DNA of 64,000 bases from Cronobacter dublinensis subsp. dublinensis LMG 23823 (GCF_001277235.1 NZ_CP012266.1:1736001-1800000), one strand, 5' to 3'; positions 55,484 through 63,999 are shown, counted from the first letter of the stretch. The notes: generated by a model from the letters alone, not told the origin. Program-made: numbers and translations.

Positions 55484-56659
55484 ATGAAACGTATGCCAGT
55501 GCAGGTGTATATCCTGTCGGGCTCTCAGGCGCTCTATCAGACCGTTTCGATCATGATGATGGCGGTTGGCGGTCTTGCGGGACAGATGCTCGCGACCTCG
55601 CCGGAACTGGCCACGCTGCCAATCGCAGCCGCGGGGCTGGGAACGCTTCTGACTATTTTTCCGGCCTCGCTGTGGATGAGCCGCGCCGGACGCCGGGCAG
55701 GCTTTCTTACGGGCACGGCGGCGGGAGTTGTTGCCGGCATGGCGGCGACAGCCGGTTTGTACCTGCACTCCTTTACGCTGCTCTGTGCGGCCACGTTTCT
55801 CATCGGCATCTATCAGGCCTTTGCGCAGTATTATCGCTTCGCTGCCGTGGAAGTGGCCGGCAGCAGCGCCGGTTCAGCGGCTATTTCGCTGGTGCTGGCC
55901 GGCGGCGTTGTGGCCGGCGTGGCCGGTCCCTGGCTTGCGCGAACAGGACGTGCGCTCTTTACGGTCCCGTTCATGGGCTCTTTTTTGCTGCTGGGCATGG
56001 TGGCGCTCGCGGGCCTGCTTCTGATGTCAGGCCTGACCGTTCCGTCCGGTACGCACAGGGCGCAGGATAAAAAGGTTCGTCAGGCCTGGTTCCGGATTAT
56101 TGCACGGCCGGCTTACCTGACCGCGCTGTTCTCTGCCGCCACCGGCTTCGGCATCATGGTGCTGGCAATGACAGCCACGCCGCTCGCCATGCAGCGCCAT
56201 GGTTACACGCTGCTGCAGAGCACCACGGTGATCCAGCTGCACCTGCTGGGTATGTTTCTGCCGTCCTTCATTACCGGCAGGCTGATAGCGCGAACTGGTG
56301 TGCTGAACGTCATGCTGGCCGGCACGGGGGTCCTGCTGCTGTACGCCGTGCTTTCCGTCTCGGGGCAGGGCTATGGCACGTTCACTGCTGCACTTATCTC
56401 GGTCGGTATCGGCTGGAATTTTCTCTACATCGGCGGCACGACCCTGCTGTCCACGGCGATAAGCGAGCCTGAAAAGGGGGCTGGTCAGGCATTTAACGAC
56501 ATGAGCGTAGCGGTCTGCGTTCTGCTCTGTTCGCTTGCGGCAGGTCGTCTTCTGAGCACAGCCGGATGGGAGCGTATGAACCTGATGCTCGTGCCGTGGA
56601 TAGTCGCCTGCGCTGCGCTGCTTGTCCTGATGAAAACCCTGACTGCAAAGAGACGGTAA
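55484..56659 (+). CDS. MFS transporter
   Basis: A 391-residue major facilitator protein with about 12 hydrophobic segments. A loop between TM2 and TM3 reads SLWMSRAGRRAGFLTG, an MFS motif A variant, and a central cytoplasmic loop reads TVPSGTHRAQDKKVRQAW. It is probably an exporter of a small molecule. It follows the GlxA-type regulator in the same direction. Confidence 0.87.
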   Translation: MKRMPVQVYILSGSQALYQTVSIMMMAVGGLAGQMLATSPELATLPIAAAGLGTLLTIFPASLWMSRAGRRAGFLTGTAAGVVAGMAATAGLYLHSFTLLCAATFLIGIYQAFAQYYRFAAVEVAGSSAGSAAISLVLAGGVVAGVAGPWLARTGRALFTVPFMGSFLLLGMVALAGLLLMSGLTVPSGTHRAQDKKVRQAWFRIIARPAYLTALFSAATGFGIMVLAMTATPLAMQRHGYTLLQSTTVIQLHLLGMFLPSFITGRLIARTGVLNVMLAGTGVLLLYAVLSVSGQGYGTFTAALISVGIGWNFLYIGGTTLLSTAISEPEKGAGQAFNDMSVAVCVLLCSLAAGRLLSTAGWERMNLMLVPWIVACAALLVLMKTLTAKRR

Positions 56660-56737
56660 AGCGGCGTTACCGGTCGCGCTGGTTATTCCTGTATACACCC
56701 ATTTGGTAAGGCGGCTTTGTGCCCGCCGGGAGAAAGA

Positions 56738-57262
56738 ATGTCTTTACGCTACGCCTTTAACTGGAGCATCTGGATTTCAGCCGCCTGCGCCCTTTACGTG
56801 GCAGGCTATATGCTCAGCCCGCTATATAGCAGCGGCGTTATGGCAGCCTCGTTTATGGCTATGCCGGTTTATTTTACCATGGGCGCGCCGCGCAGCGGCT
56901 ACTGGCACTATATTTCAAGCGCGCTTGCGGGCGTGGCGTGGGGCTGCCTGTATAACACCGCAACTGCCATGCTCCATACGGCAGGCCTTGCCGGGCTTGT
57001 TGCCGCAACGTTACCGGTTTTCGTCATTACAACGGTGATCTGCACCATTCATTTCACCTTTTTTGCAAAGGGGCTGATATCAAGCGTCCCGATGATTTTT
57101 GCCGCATCTGCCGCCATTGCCGTTTTCGGTGAGGATAAGTGGCTTCCGGTAGCACTGTCACTGTGCGGGGGAATTACGCTGGGGCGGATTTCTCAGGCCG
57201 GTACGGCTTTACTGAATACAGAAGGACGCTGGCAGTTCAGACTGCTGTCTGCCAGAAGATAA
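56738..57262 (+). CDS. DUF1097 family membrane protein
   Basis: A 174-residue membrane protein with about five to six hydrophobic segments and a C-terminal block KWLPVALSLCGGITLGRISQAG, resembling DUF1097 (YcdZ-like) proteins. The start at 56738 has GGGAGAAAG upstream. The function is unknown. It ends module 1, 42 bases before the full repeat at 57305. Confidence 0.7.
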   Translation: MSLRYAFNWSIWISAACALYVAGYMLSPLYSSGVMAASFMAMPVYFTMGAPRSGYWHYISSALAGVAWGCLYNTATAMLHTAGLAGLVAATLPVFVITTVICTIHFTFFAKGLISSVPMIFAASAAIAVFGEDKWLPVALSLCGGITLGRISQAGTALLNTEGRWQFRLLSARR

Positions 57263-57304
57263 TCGGGGGAGTAGGGATAATAAAACACGACTTCAGGCTC
57301 ATAA

Positions 57305-57367
57305 AGTCCGCTTATGGCACAAAGCGGACATACGTGCTGCAAGGTCCGCTATGAGCGAAAAGCGGAC
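57305..57367 (+). repeat. Paired-palindrome repeat, full copy 2
   Basis: A 63-base element with two GTCCGC...GCGGAC palindromes (57306-57328 and 57344-57367) joined by a linker containing ATACGTGCTGCAAG. It differs from the copy at 59312 at two of 63 positions. It lies between the DUF1097 gene and the GST gene. Confidence 0.85.
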
Positions 57368-57611
57368 ATTCATTCGTAACAATACTTCTTCGCTTTTACT
57401 TCTGTATTACCGGGTGCTCAACATATTCGAGTTAAACGGCAACGGGTTTAGTGCCTGAAATCAGAGCAAATATATAAGCTAAATAAAAAGTATTGCGGCT
57501 GATTCAGGCAGAAGCTCCTTCCATGGTTTTCGGAATGCAAGGCCTAATATGCACCGTAATATCAGGCATCTCACTGGCTGTATTGTTCAGACAGATTCAG
57601 TCGTTCATTGG
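57368..57611. other. Intergenic region between repeat copy 2 and the GST gene
   Basis: This 244-base stretch is AT-richer than its surroundings. Short open frames here show no recognisable domain. It may be gene debris, but I cannot name a source. Confidence 0.4.
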
Positions 57612-58271
57612 TCAGCTTACAGCATTAAGTACGCCTGCAATTCGCTTTTCAACTTCATCACGGGTATCAGCCCATGCGGGTACTGTGTCGAGCAGACGCT
57701 GATGCCAGGCGATCAGGTTAGGAAACTCCTCAAAAGGCGCTCCGGTTCGTTTGTATTGCGAAAAAGGCGCTGCAATATCAATATCTGCCAGCGTTAACGC
57801 ATCACCAACGATGAACCTGCGGGTTTCAAGATGGCGTTCCAGAACTTCTGCAGCACTGCGAAGTTTGCTTATCCCCAGTTGGACAATAGCGTCGTTCTTC
57901 AGCTTGCCCGTAAAAGTTGCACCTGCCCACTCGTCAAAAAGAAGGGTGGAGAAGATCCGCCATTGCTCTCCGGACCAGAACATCCATTGCAAAACCTCAA
58001 GCTTCTCTGCCTGAGTTCTTCCGGACAGGCTGGAGTTGGTTTTTTCGGCCAGGTAAAGATTGATGGCTGATGCTTCCCAGATGACTGTGTCGCGGTCCTT
58101 TAATACGGGAGTAAGCCCGTGCGGGTTAAGCTTTAAAAATTCAGGGGTGTGACTTTCCCCTTTGAATAAATCGATATTGATACGTTCGATATCAATACCC
58201 ATGATCGTGGCGGCAGTCGTGACACGACGCAGGCTGCCCGAGCCGGGATCCCCATAGAGTTTAACAGACAT
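57612..58271 (-). CDS. Glutathione S-transferase family protein
   Basis: A 219-residue GST. The N-terminal thioredoxin-like domain (about 1-80) has LYGDPGSGSLRRV, the cis-proline in GLTPVLKD, and WEASAINLYLAE for the gamma-glutamyl contact. The C-terminal helical domain has FIVGDALTLADIDIA. Class and substrate are not determined. It is divergent from a LysR gene that probably regulates it (inference). Confidence 0.88.
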   Translation of the reverse strand: MSVKLYGDPGSGSLRRVTTAATIMGIDIERINIDLFKGESHTPEFLKLNPHGLTPVLKDRDTVIWEASAINLYLAEKTNSSLSGRTQAEKLEVLQWMFWSGEQWRIFSTLLFDEWAGATFTGKLKNDAIVQLGISKLRSAAEVLERHLETRRFIVGDALTLADIDIAAPFSQYKRTGAPFEEFPNLIAWHQRLLDTVPAWADTRDEVEKRIAGVLNAVS

Positions 58272-58292
58272 ATTTTCCTCACTGTCGGAGTT

Positions 58293-58344
58293 GGTTATTA
58301 CAGCGAAGTCAGGGTAAACTTTTTCATCAGATAAAATAATAACC
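58293..58344. promoter_or_regulatory. Candidate LysR-type operator between GST and lysR genes
   Basis: GGTTATTA (58293-58300) and TAATAACC (58337-58344) form an exact inverted repeat, 36 bases apart, in the 104-base divergent gap. LysR regulators usually bind such spots, but the arms are further apart than a single box. Confidence 0.35.
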
Positions 58345-58375
58345 GTTTTTTGCAGAACACTTATTCGGGATATGA

Positions 58376-59263
58376 ATGAATAACCGCTGGCTTGAAACCA
58401 TTGTTTTCATCCGTGTGGCAGAGTCCGGAAGCTTTTCCCGTGCAGCCCGTGAACTTGGTCTTTCACAGCCCTCGACTTCCCGTATCGTCACGGGGCTTGA
58501 AACGCGTCTGGGCGTGAAGCTTTTACTACGGACGACAAGGAACATAGCGCTTACTGAAGCTGGCGCTGTGTTTCTGGAGGGCGCACGTCGGGCTTCGACC
58601 GAACTGGAGGAGGTGGAAGATGTGGCCCGGGGAATCGACTCTCTCCGGGGCACTATTCGTCTTGCTGTACCCGTTATGTACGGAAGCCGGGTGGTCATTC
58701 CAGCCTTAGCCAGTTTTCTTGAGCGTTACCCCGATCTGCGAGTTGAAATCACTATGCGGGATGAACGGCAGAACCTTGTTGCAGCAGGCATCGATCTGGC
58801 GATCCGGATGGGCACGCTTGAAGATTCAACGTTTGGAGCCCGACAGATTTCATCAGTACCGCGAATGTTAGTGGCGTCGCCAGCATACCTTGCCAAAAAA
58901 GGGGCACCGAATACGCCTGAAGAACTGGCCTTCCACGATGCGCTTTTGCATGAGCAAAGCTTTGGGGAGAAAAGTACACTGAAACTGTGTCAAGCAGGTG
59001 CAGAGTGGATTGTAACGTTACATGGGAGAATAAAAATAGATTCTGCGTCAGGTATTCTGGCTGCTGCAACAGCAGGGCTGTGCATAGCGAACGTGACAAC
59101 CATCATGTCGGCACAGGAACGAAGTGACGGCAGCCTGATTCAGTTGCTACCCGACTATGAGCTTGAGCCTTTGGAAGCATTTGCCGTATTTCCGTCTGGC
59201 CCCAGGCCTTCAGCTAAGGTGCGGGCACTTGTAACCCACCTTATTGATGTATTGGGAAATTAA
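58376..59263 (+). CDS. LysR-family transcriptional regulator
   Basis: A 295-residue LysR regulator. The winged HTH (about 1-62) reads FIRVAESGSFSRAARELGLSQPSTSRIVTGLETRLG; the effector domain starts near residue 90. It is divergent from the GST gene. It ends 48 bases before the full repeat at 59312. Confidence 0.92.
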   Translation: MNNRWLETIVFIRVAESGSFSRAARELGLSQPSTSRIVTGLETRLGVKLLLRTTRNIALTEAGAVFLEGARRASTELEEVEDVARGIDSLRGTIRLAVPVMYGSRVVIPALASFLERYPDLRVEITMRDERQNLVAAGIDLAIRMGTLEDSTFGARQISSVPRMLVASPAYLAKKGAPNTPEELAFHDALLHEQSFGEKSTLKLCQAGAEWIVTLHGRIKIDSASGILAAATAGLCIANVTTIMSAQERSDGSLIQLLPDYELEPLEAFAVFPSGPRPSAKVRALVTHLIDVLGN

Positions 59264-59311
59264 TACATTTAATGGTCTGTCAGATTACAATCCGCATGGT
59301 GACACAGTCGT

Positions 59312-59374
59312 AGTCCGCTTTTGGCACTAAGCGGACATACGTGCTGCAAGGTCCGCTATGAGCGAAAAGCGGAC
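59312..59374 (+). repeat. Paired-palindrome repeat, full copy 3
   Basis: Same 63-base structure and orientation as the copy at 57305, with two differences (T for A in each case). It lies between the LysR gene and the end of arsC. Confidence 0.85.
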
Positions 59375-59419
59375 GCCCGCACAGCGTAAACAGGCGTCCG
59401 ATATTTTGAAGTGGGCAGA

Positions 59420-59845
59420 TTAATTAACCCGCTTCCCCGTTTCGTCAATGACCTTCTCGCCATCCTCTTTGGTAAACGCTCCTTTCTGGCCTTCCGGTAG
59501 AATATCCAGCACTGTTTCTGAAGGGCGGCAAAGACGAGTGCCAAGCGGCGTAACGACAATCGGCCGATTAATCAGGATCGGATGTTGAAGCATGAAATCA
59601 GTTAACTGCTCATCACTAAATTTCTCTTCATGAAGACCCAGGTGTTCATAAGGCTCAACATTCTTACGCAGTAATGCACGCACCGTAATTCCCATATCTG
59701 AAATAAGTTTAATCAGCTCATCACGGGTCGGTGGCGTATCGAGATAATAAATTATTGTCGGTTCGTTGCCGCTGTTACGGATCATCTCCAGCGTGTTGCG
59801 TGAGGTGCCACAGGCCGGGTTGTGATAGATGGTAATGTTGCTCAT
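59420..59845 (-). CDS. arsC: ArsC, glutaredoxin-dependent arsenate reductase
   Basis: A 141-residue ArsC that reduces arsenate to arsenite. The catalytic Cys12 is in HNPACGTSRNT; the arginines RALLRKN, INRPIV and RLCRPSE contact the anion. It is the last gene of arsRBC; arsB is 12 bp upstream. Confidence 0.96.
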   Translation of the reverse strand: MSNITIYHNPACGTSRNTLEMIRNSGNEPTIIYYLDTPPTRDELIKLISDMGITVRALLRKNVEPYEHLGLHEEKFSDEQLTDFMLQHPILINRPIVVTPLGTRLCRPSETVLDILPEGQKGAFTKEDGEKVIDETGKRVN

Positions 59846-59857
59846 ATCAGTTTCTCA

Positions 59858-61147
59858 TTACAAAGTGACAGAGAGCCGCCACGCCAGCGCGGCCAGAGTG
59901 CCAAACAGCACAGGCACAGTCATGGCAATGCCGGTGCGGAAATAATATCCCCAGGTGATCGTCATATTTTTCTGGGCAAGCACATGCAGCCACAGCAGAG
60001 TTGCCAGACTGCCAATCGGGGTGATTTTCGGGCCTAAATCGCAGCCAATCACATTGGCATAAATCATGGCCTCTTTGACGATGCCAGTCGCCGTACTCCC
60101 GTCAATCGACAGCGCACCAATCAGCACCGTGGGCATATTGTTCATCACTGATGAGAGAAATGCCGTCAGGAAGCCGGTGCCGAAAGTCGCTGCCCATAAC
60201 CCCTTGTCTGCCAGCAGATTCAGCACGCCAGACAAGTACTCCGTGAGCCCTGCATTGCGCAGGCCATAGACCACGAGATACATGCCCAGCGAGAAAATAA
60301 CGATCTGCCATGGCGCACCGCGCAGGACTTTCCCGGTGTTGATGGCATGGCCTCTTTTCGCCACCACAAACAGCACTGCTGCGCCAGCCGCCGCTATCGC
60401 ACTGACCGGGATCCCCAGCGGCTCCAGAACAAAGAAACCGACAAGCAGCAATAACAGGACAACCCAGCCTGCCCTGAAGGTTGCCGGATCCTTGATCGCA
60501 CTGGCAGGCTTCTTCAGCAGCGAAACGTCATACGTTGCCGGAATATCCCTGCGGAAGAAGAGATGCAGCATGATCAGCGTGGCCGCAATTGCTGCCGCAT
60601 CCACGGGGATCATAACGGAAGCGTACTGCGTAAAGCCCAGACCGAAGAAGTCCGCCGAGACGATATTAACCAGGTTAGAAACAATGAGCGGCAGGCTGGC
60701 CGTATCAGCAATAAATCCTGCAGCCATGACAAAGGCCAGTGTCGTGCCCTGGCTGAACCCCAGTGCGAGCAGCATCGCAATCACAATCGGCGTCAGGATC
60801 AGCGCGGCGCCGTCATTGGCAAACAACGCAGCAACAGTGGCACCGAGCAAGACTATCCAGGTGAACAGCAGGCGGCCACGTCCATTACCCCAGCGGGAGA
60901 CGTGCAGTGCGGCCCATTCAAAGAAGCCGGACTCATCGAGCAGCAGGCTGATGATGATGACCGCAATAAATGCCGCTGTCGCGTTCCAGACGATATTCCA
61001 GACAACGGGAATATCAGCGATATGAATGACACCGGTTCCCAGCGCCAGCACTGCCCCGATACTCGCGCTCCAGCCAATACTCAGGCCTCTGGGTTGCCAG
61101 ATCACCAGTATCAGCGTCAGTAAAAATATACTTCCTGCCAAAAGCAT
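59858..61147 (-). CDS. arsB: ArsB, arsenite efflux pump
   Basis: A 429-residue, 12-segment arsenite/H+ antiporter, the same length as E. coli ArsB when started at 61147 ([16 protein letters not shown] six bases upstream). Typical stretches are [19 protein letters not shown] and [15 protein letters not shown]. No arsA ATPase or arsD is present, so efflux should be driven by proton motive force alone. Confidence 0.96.
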   Translation of the reverse strand: MLLAGSIFLLTLILVIWQPRGLSIGWSASIGAVLALGTGVIHIADIPVVWNIVWNATAAFIAVIIISLLLDESGFFEWAALHVSRWGNGRGRLLFTWIVLLGATVAALFANDGAALILTPIVIAMLLALGFSQGTTLAFVMAAGFIADTASLPLIVSNLVNIVSADFFGLGFTQYASVMIPVDAAAIAATLIMLHLFFRRDIPATYDVSLLKKPASAIKDPATFRAGWVVLLLLLVGFFVLEPLGIPVSAIAAAGAAVLFVVAKRGHAINTGKVLRGAPWQIVIFSLGMYLVVYGLRNAGLTEYLSGVLNLLADKGLWAATFGTGFLTAFLSSVMNNMPTVLIGALSIDGSTATGIVKEAMIYANVIGCDLGPKITPIGSLATLLWLHVLAQKNMTITWGYYFRTGIAMTVPVLFGTLAALAWRLSVTL

Positions 61148-61191
61148 CTCAGACTCCATCACATATGGTTGTGTAAATATGTTTTCCTGCA

Positions 61192-61512
61192 TCAGCAGGA
61201 GGTGCAGGCTGATTTATCCAGCCATTCACGCACATCCTCCCGCATACACTGCCAGGACGTTGTGATTGTCTCAGCTGCCCACGCCGGTATATGGGGTGAC
61301 AGACGATAGTGGATCCATTTGCCTTCACGACGGTCAAGAACCAGCCCAGCATCGCGAAGGATAGCCATATGTCTCGAGATTTTGGGCTGCGATTCACAGG
61401 TGGCCGCGCAGATATCGCAGACGCACAGTTCACCGGACTCCCGGAGAAGCATGACAATGGCAAGCCGTGTTTCATCTGACAGGATTTTGAAAAGCTGAAC
61501 AGGTTGTAGCAT
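61192..61512 (-). CDS. arsR: ArsR, arsenite-responsive repressor
   Basis: A 106-residue ArsR/SmtB winged-helix repressor. The metalloid site ELCVCDIC gives Cys30, Cys32 and Cys35 in the recognition region; [18 protein letters not shown] is the DNA-reading helix. It is the first gene of arsRBC, divergent from arsH with a palindrome in the shared promoter. Confidence 0.96.
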   Translation of the reverse strand: MLQPVQLFKILSDETRLAIVMLLRESGELCVCDICAATCESQPKISRHMAILRDAGLVLDRREGKWIHYRLSPHIPAWAAETITTSWQCMREDVREWLDKSACTSC

Positions 61513-61534
61513 TTTTAACTCCGTTCCCTTTAGA

Positions 61535-61560
61535 ATACATATATGTTAAATCATATGTAT
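61535..61560. promoter_or_regulatory. Probable ArsR operator between arsR and arsH
   Basis: ATACATAT (61535-61542) and ATATGTAT (61553-61560) form an exact inverted repeat with a 10-base spacer, in the 85-base arsR-arsH gap. It could control both directions. Confidence 0.55.
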
Positions 61561-61597
61561 TTATTTTGAAATCACCTGTTCTCTCCGGAGGAGAAAG

Positions 61598-62296
61598 ATG
61601 GAACAATTTCCGGCCCTGAACACCGAATACTTTGATCAACACATCACGGAACGCCTGCACCTGCAGGAGCCGCCACGGATCCTGATCCTGTATGGCTCAG
61701 TAAGAGAGCGATCCTACAGCCGTTTTGCCGCGCAAGAAGCTGGTCGCCTGCTGGCGGCGATGGGCGCGGAGGTAAAACTCTTTAATCCCTCCGGTTTACC
61801 CCTGCCGGATGATGCGCCGGACACGCACCCTAAAGTCACCGAGCTACGCGGCCTGGTCAGGTGGTGTGACGGGATGGTGTGGAGTTCTCCGGAACGGCAC
61901 GGGGCTATGAGCGCAGTTATGAAGGCGCAGATTGACTGGATACCATTAAGTGAAGGCGCGGTTCGCCCTTCGCAGGGCAAAACACTTGCGGTAATGCAGG
62001 TTTGCGGCGGTTCGCAGTCGTTTAATGCGGTGAACCAGATGCGCATTTTGGGCCGGTGGATGCGGATGTTCACAATCCCTAACCAGTCCTCTGTGGCGAA
62101 AGCATGGCAGGAATTTGATGAGAACGGACGGATGAAACCTTCGCCCTGGTATGACCGTATCGTCGATGTTGCTGAGGAACTGTTTAAAATTACGCTGCTG
62201 CTCAAGGGGCAAGCTGATTATCTTGGTGATCGCTATAGCGAACGAAAAGAGAGCCATCAGGCGCTTTCATCCCGCGTCAATCAAGACAAAATATAG
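61598..62296 (+). CDS. arsH: ArsH, NADPH-dependent FMN reductase
   Basis: A 232-residue flavodoxin-like protein with FMN loop [11 protein letters not shown] (about 32-42) and [21 protein letters not shown]. ArsH enzymes oxidise methylated or aromatic trivalent arsenicals and reduce quinones. It is divergent from arsRBC, which extends resistance to organoarsenicals (family knowledge). Confidence 0.95.
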   Translation: MEQFPALNTEYFDQHITERLHLQEPPRILILYGSVRERSYSRFAAQEAGRLLAAMGAEVKLFNPSGLPLPDDAPDTHPKVTELRGLVRWCDGMVWSSPERHGAMSAVMKAQIDWIPLSEGAVRPSQGKTLAVMQVCGGSQSFNAVNQMRILGRWMRMFTIPNQSSVAKAWQEFDENGRMKPSPWYDRIVDVAEELFKITLLLKGQADYLGDRYSERKESHQALSSRVNQDKI

Positions 62297-62540
62297 CGTC
62301 TGTTCTTAGTTAATTTATACAGCATAAGCTTAAGAGCGTCCGCTTTTGGAATAATGAGTGCATTATGAAAGGGACGTGCTCAAGCGAACCTCCATTTAGC
62401 CTTGAAATAGTTATCAAAACTCTACGTAAACTATAAACAATCAACGAGTTATGGCGAAGGTAAAAATAATAAGTTTAGATGCTTATTAAGCATGAAAGCT
62501 TTTAAATCCAATCAGATGTAATGAATTTCTAAATCTACTG
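62297..62540. other. AT-rich noncoding stretch, with a possible degenerate repeat copy 4
   Basis: GTCCGCTTTTGG at 62338-62349 equals the start of the full repeats, and GACGTGCT-CAAG near 62373 resembles their linker, but the palindromes are broken and spacing differs by 10 bases. The rest is AT-rich with no gene that I can support. Confidence 0.35.
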
Positions 62541-62636
62541 CTGCGTCATATGCATTGGTTCGAAGCGGCTGACCTTATTGTTAAAAATATAAAAGGCGCT
62601 ATTAACTACGTCGGGTATTTGTCACCGCTAAGATAA
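62541..62636 (+). pseudogene. Degenerate duplicate of the icd 3' end (icdC-like)
   Basis: Positions 62541-62609 match icd 51464-51532 at 59 of 69 bases and encode [22 protein letters not shown], against [22 protein letters not shown] in Icd. After that similarity is lost, and a stop follows at 62634-62636. The match begins at the icd position 162 bases from the end of icd, the known phage 21/e14 integration zone. Most changes are G/C to A/T. Confidence 0.8.
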
Positions 62637-62645
62637 ATTATAAAA

Positions 62646-62694
62646 GGGCTGTATTCTAACCGCTTTGTCGTATTTTTTATGACAAATACAGCCT
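62646..62694. repeat. Hairpin after the icd remnant
   Basis: GGCTGTATTC and AAATACAGCC (9 of 10 pairs) bracket an inner TGTCGT / ATGACA pairing and a T-run. It resembles a terminator structure, but a direction cannot be assigned. Confidence 0.4.
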
Positions 62695-62759
62695 CATTTT
62701 ATGATGCGTTGCTCACACCATCTTTTTGACGGTCTGATAATAGCAGCAAGGACGTTACG

Positions 62760-63071
62760 TTATGCAACGTTGGCTGGTGTCGGAGTGCCGAGTGTTATCT
62801 TCCACAGGCCGCGATAACCCTGACTGACCCAACCGCCATACATGACTCGGGTTTTATCTGACCAGTAGAGTGTTGCATCGCAATCGTCATTGCCCTTCAG
62901 GATATACACCCCAGGTGTCTGTTCATGTCCGCTATACACAAATCTTCCCTCTTCGGTGACGTATTCGACAGCAATCAGACCATCCTCAATACTGACTTCG
63001 CAAGGATAATCCACCCACGGTGCCTCATCATAATAAAGTGTATCCATCAAACAATTTTTAAACTTTGGCAT
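62760..63071 (-). CDS. Hypothetical protein, unrecognised
   Basis: A 103-residue acidic, Tyr- and Trp-rich soluble protein beginning MPKFKNCLMDTLYYDEAPWVDYPC. There is no signal peptide or membrane segment, and the pattern of alternating hydrophobic and polar residues suggests a beta-sandwich. An AGGAGGAAACAG ribosome-binding site precedes the ATG, which supports it as a real gene. I do not recognise the family. It is 33 bp downstream of the next gene and probably co-transcribed with it. Confidence 0.6.
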   Translation of the reverse strand: MPKFKNCLMDTLYYDEAPWVDYPCEVSIEDGLIAVEYVTEEGRFVYSGHEQTPGVYILKGNDDCDATLYWSDKTRVMYGGWVSQGYRGLWKITLGTPTPANVA

Positions 63072-63104
63072 CTGTTTCCTCCTGAAAATAGGTATATGAA
63101 TGAT

Positions 63105-63557
63105 TCACCAGTTAAACCCCGATAACGCTTTGACGTCAGCCGCCGGGTTGGCTTCTTGTACAGTCAGTATAAAACCCGCGAAGTTATGGTTGAAAAAGGT
63201 GATGTTATGATAAAACTGAAACTCTTTTTTCTGGGCATCTTTAAGGTAGAACACCGACCATTTGCGTCGGTTATTAAGCACGGTGTAACCCGGCTTCACT
63301 TGCACAATGTCTGAAAAAGGGACTTTAGCCGTCGTAATACCATTTTTCACCTGGTATAAATATTCGCTGTCATAGAAGTACTCTTCTTTTTTGGCAAATC
63401 GGGCGAAAATGGAAGGATTGCACGATATTTTCATCATGCCGTTATCCTCGGCGACGATTTTTTTTGCCTGGCGCATCGAGTTGAAAAACCATCTGCAAAA
63501 AAAGATGATTGCGGCCAGTAATAAAAAGACGCCTGAAAAACCTAAAATATCTTTCAT
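63105..63557 (-). CDS. Hypothetical membrane-anchored protein, unrecognised
   Basis: A 150-residue protein with one N-terminal membrane segment (about residues 4-24, ILGFSGVFLLLAAIIFFCRWFF). The soluble domain has features of a PH-like fold (YLYQVKNGITTAKVPFSDIVQVKPG). The ATG at 63557 is preceded by GAGAG; a GTG at 63578 is the alternative. The function is unknown. Confidence 0.6.
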   Translation of the reverse strand: MKDILGFSGVFLLLAAIIFFCRWFFNSMRQAKKIVAEDNGMMKISCNPSIFARFAKKEEYFYDSEYLYQVKNGITTAKVPFSDIVQVKPGYTVLNNRRKWSVFYLKDAQKKEFQFYHNITFFNHNFAGFILTVQEANPAADVKALSGFNW

Positions 63558-63774
63558 TTTTACTCTCTGTGGGCACACGCTACCGCTACATTGTCTGGAT
63601 AAACGCGTGTCCAGGGTTCAGTTCCTTTGTGTACACAACCAGGCAGAAATACCCGGTTGTGTTTTTGCAACACGTCAACGGCGACAGCTCAACGGGCGGG
63701 ACGGATAACGGGCAAAATGTATTGCCCGTCAGACGATCCTCACTACCGCGCGAGACGCGTTGGCGCATGTGACG

Positions 63775-63999
63775 TCAGGACAGCCATTGTTGCATGTCGC
63801 CGCCCACGCCACTCGCCACTAACCGAATCGCCTCAGCGTATATTTGCCGGGTGCCGTCCACCGTCTGCTCTTCGGAATCTTTGAGCTGGGCGATAATATT
63901 ATCGGTCTCTACAGGTATTCCTGATGCTATCAGTCGTGACACCGCCTTGCCTATCACTCGGTAGATATCATCCATGTCTTCTGGCTTAACAATGCCCAT
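63775..63999 (-). CDS. YmgB/AriR-like small regulator (start near the window edge)
   Basis: A 74-residue protein if read from ATG at 63999. The pattern VIGKAVSRLIASG...NIIAQLKDSEEQ...AIRLV resembles E. coli AriR (YmgB), YmgA and YcgZ, small helical proteins that affect biofilm and acid resistance. In E. coli that cluster also lies beyond icd and the e14 site. An upstream start outside the window cannot be excluded. The family call is from memory. Confidence 0.55.
   Translation of the reverse strand: MGIVKPEDMDDIYRVIGKAVSRLIASGIPVETDNIIAQLKDSEEQTVDGTRQIYAEAIRLVASGVGGDMQQWLS

Larger units (their letters stand above)
51677..62636. mobile_element. Accessory island inserted at icd (degraded, no integrase seen)
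   Basis: About 11 kb between intact icd and a degenerate copy of its 3' end breaks the E. coli-like gene order. It holds a truncated umuC, three gene modules separated by a common paired-palindrome repeat, and an AT-rich right end. The duplicated icd end is what integration by a phage 21/e14-type integrase would leave. No integrase, transposase or phage structural gene is present, so it is a remnant or was later filled with other genes. Exact ends are inferred. Confidence 0.6.

Noticed and set aside
57493..57702. 69-codon plus-strand frame overlapping the end of the GST gene
   Set aside because: It overlaps a clear gene on the other strand and has no ribosome-binding site; at most it is debris.
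51677..62636. Intact prophage
   Set aside because: No integrase, terminase, capsid, tail or lysis gene is present; only the duplicated icd end and umuC fragment hint at a phage origin.
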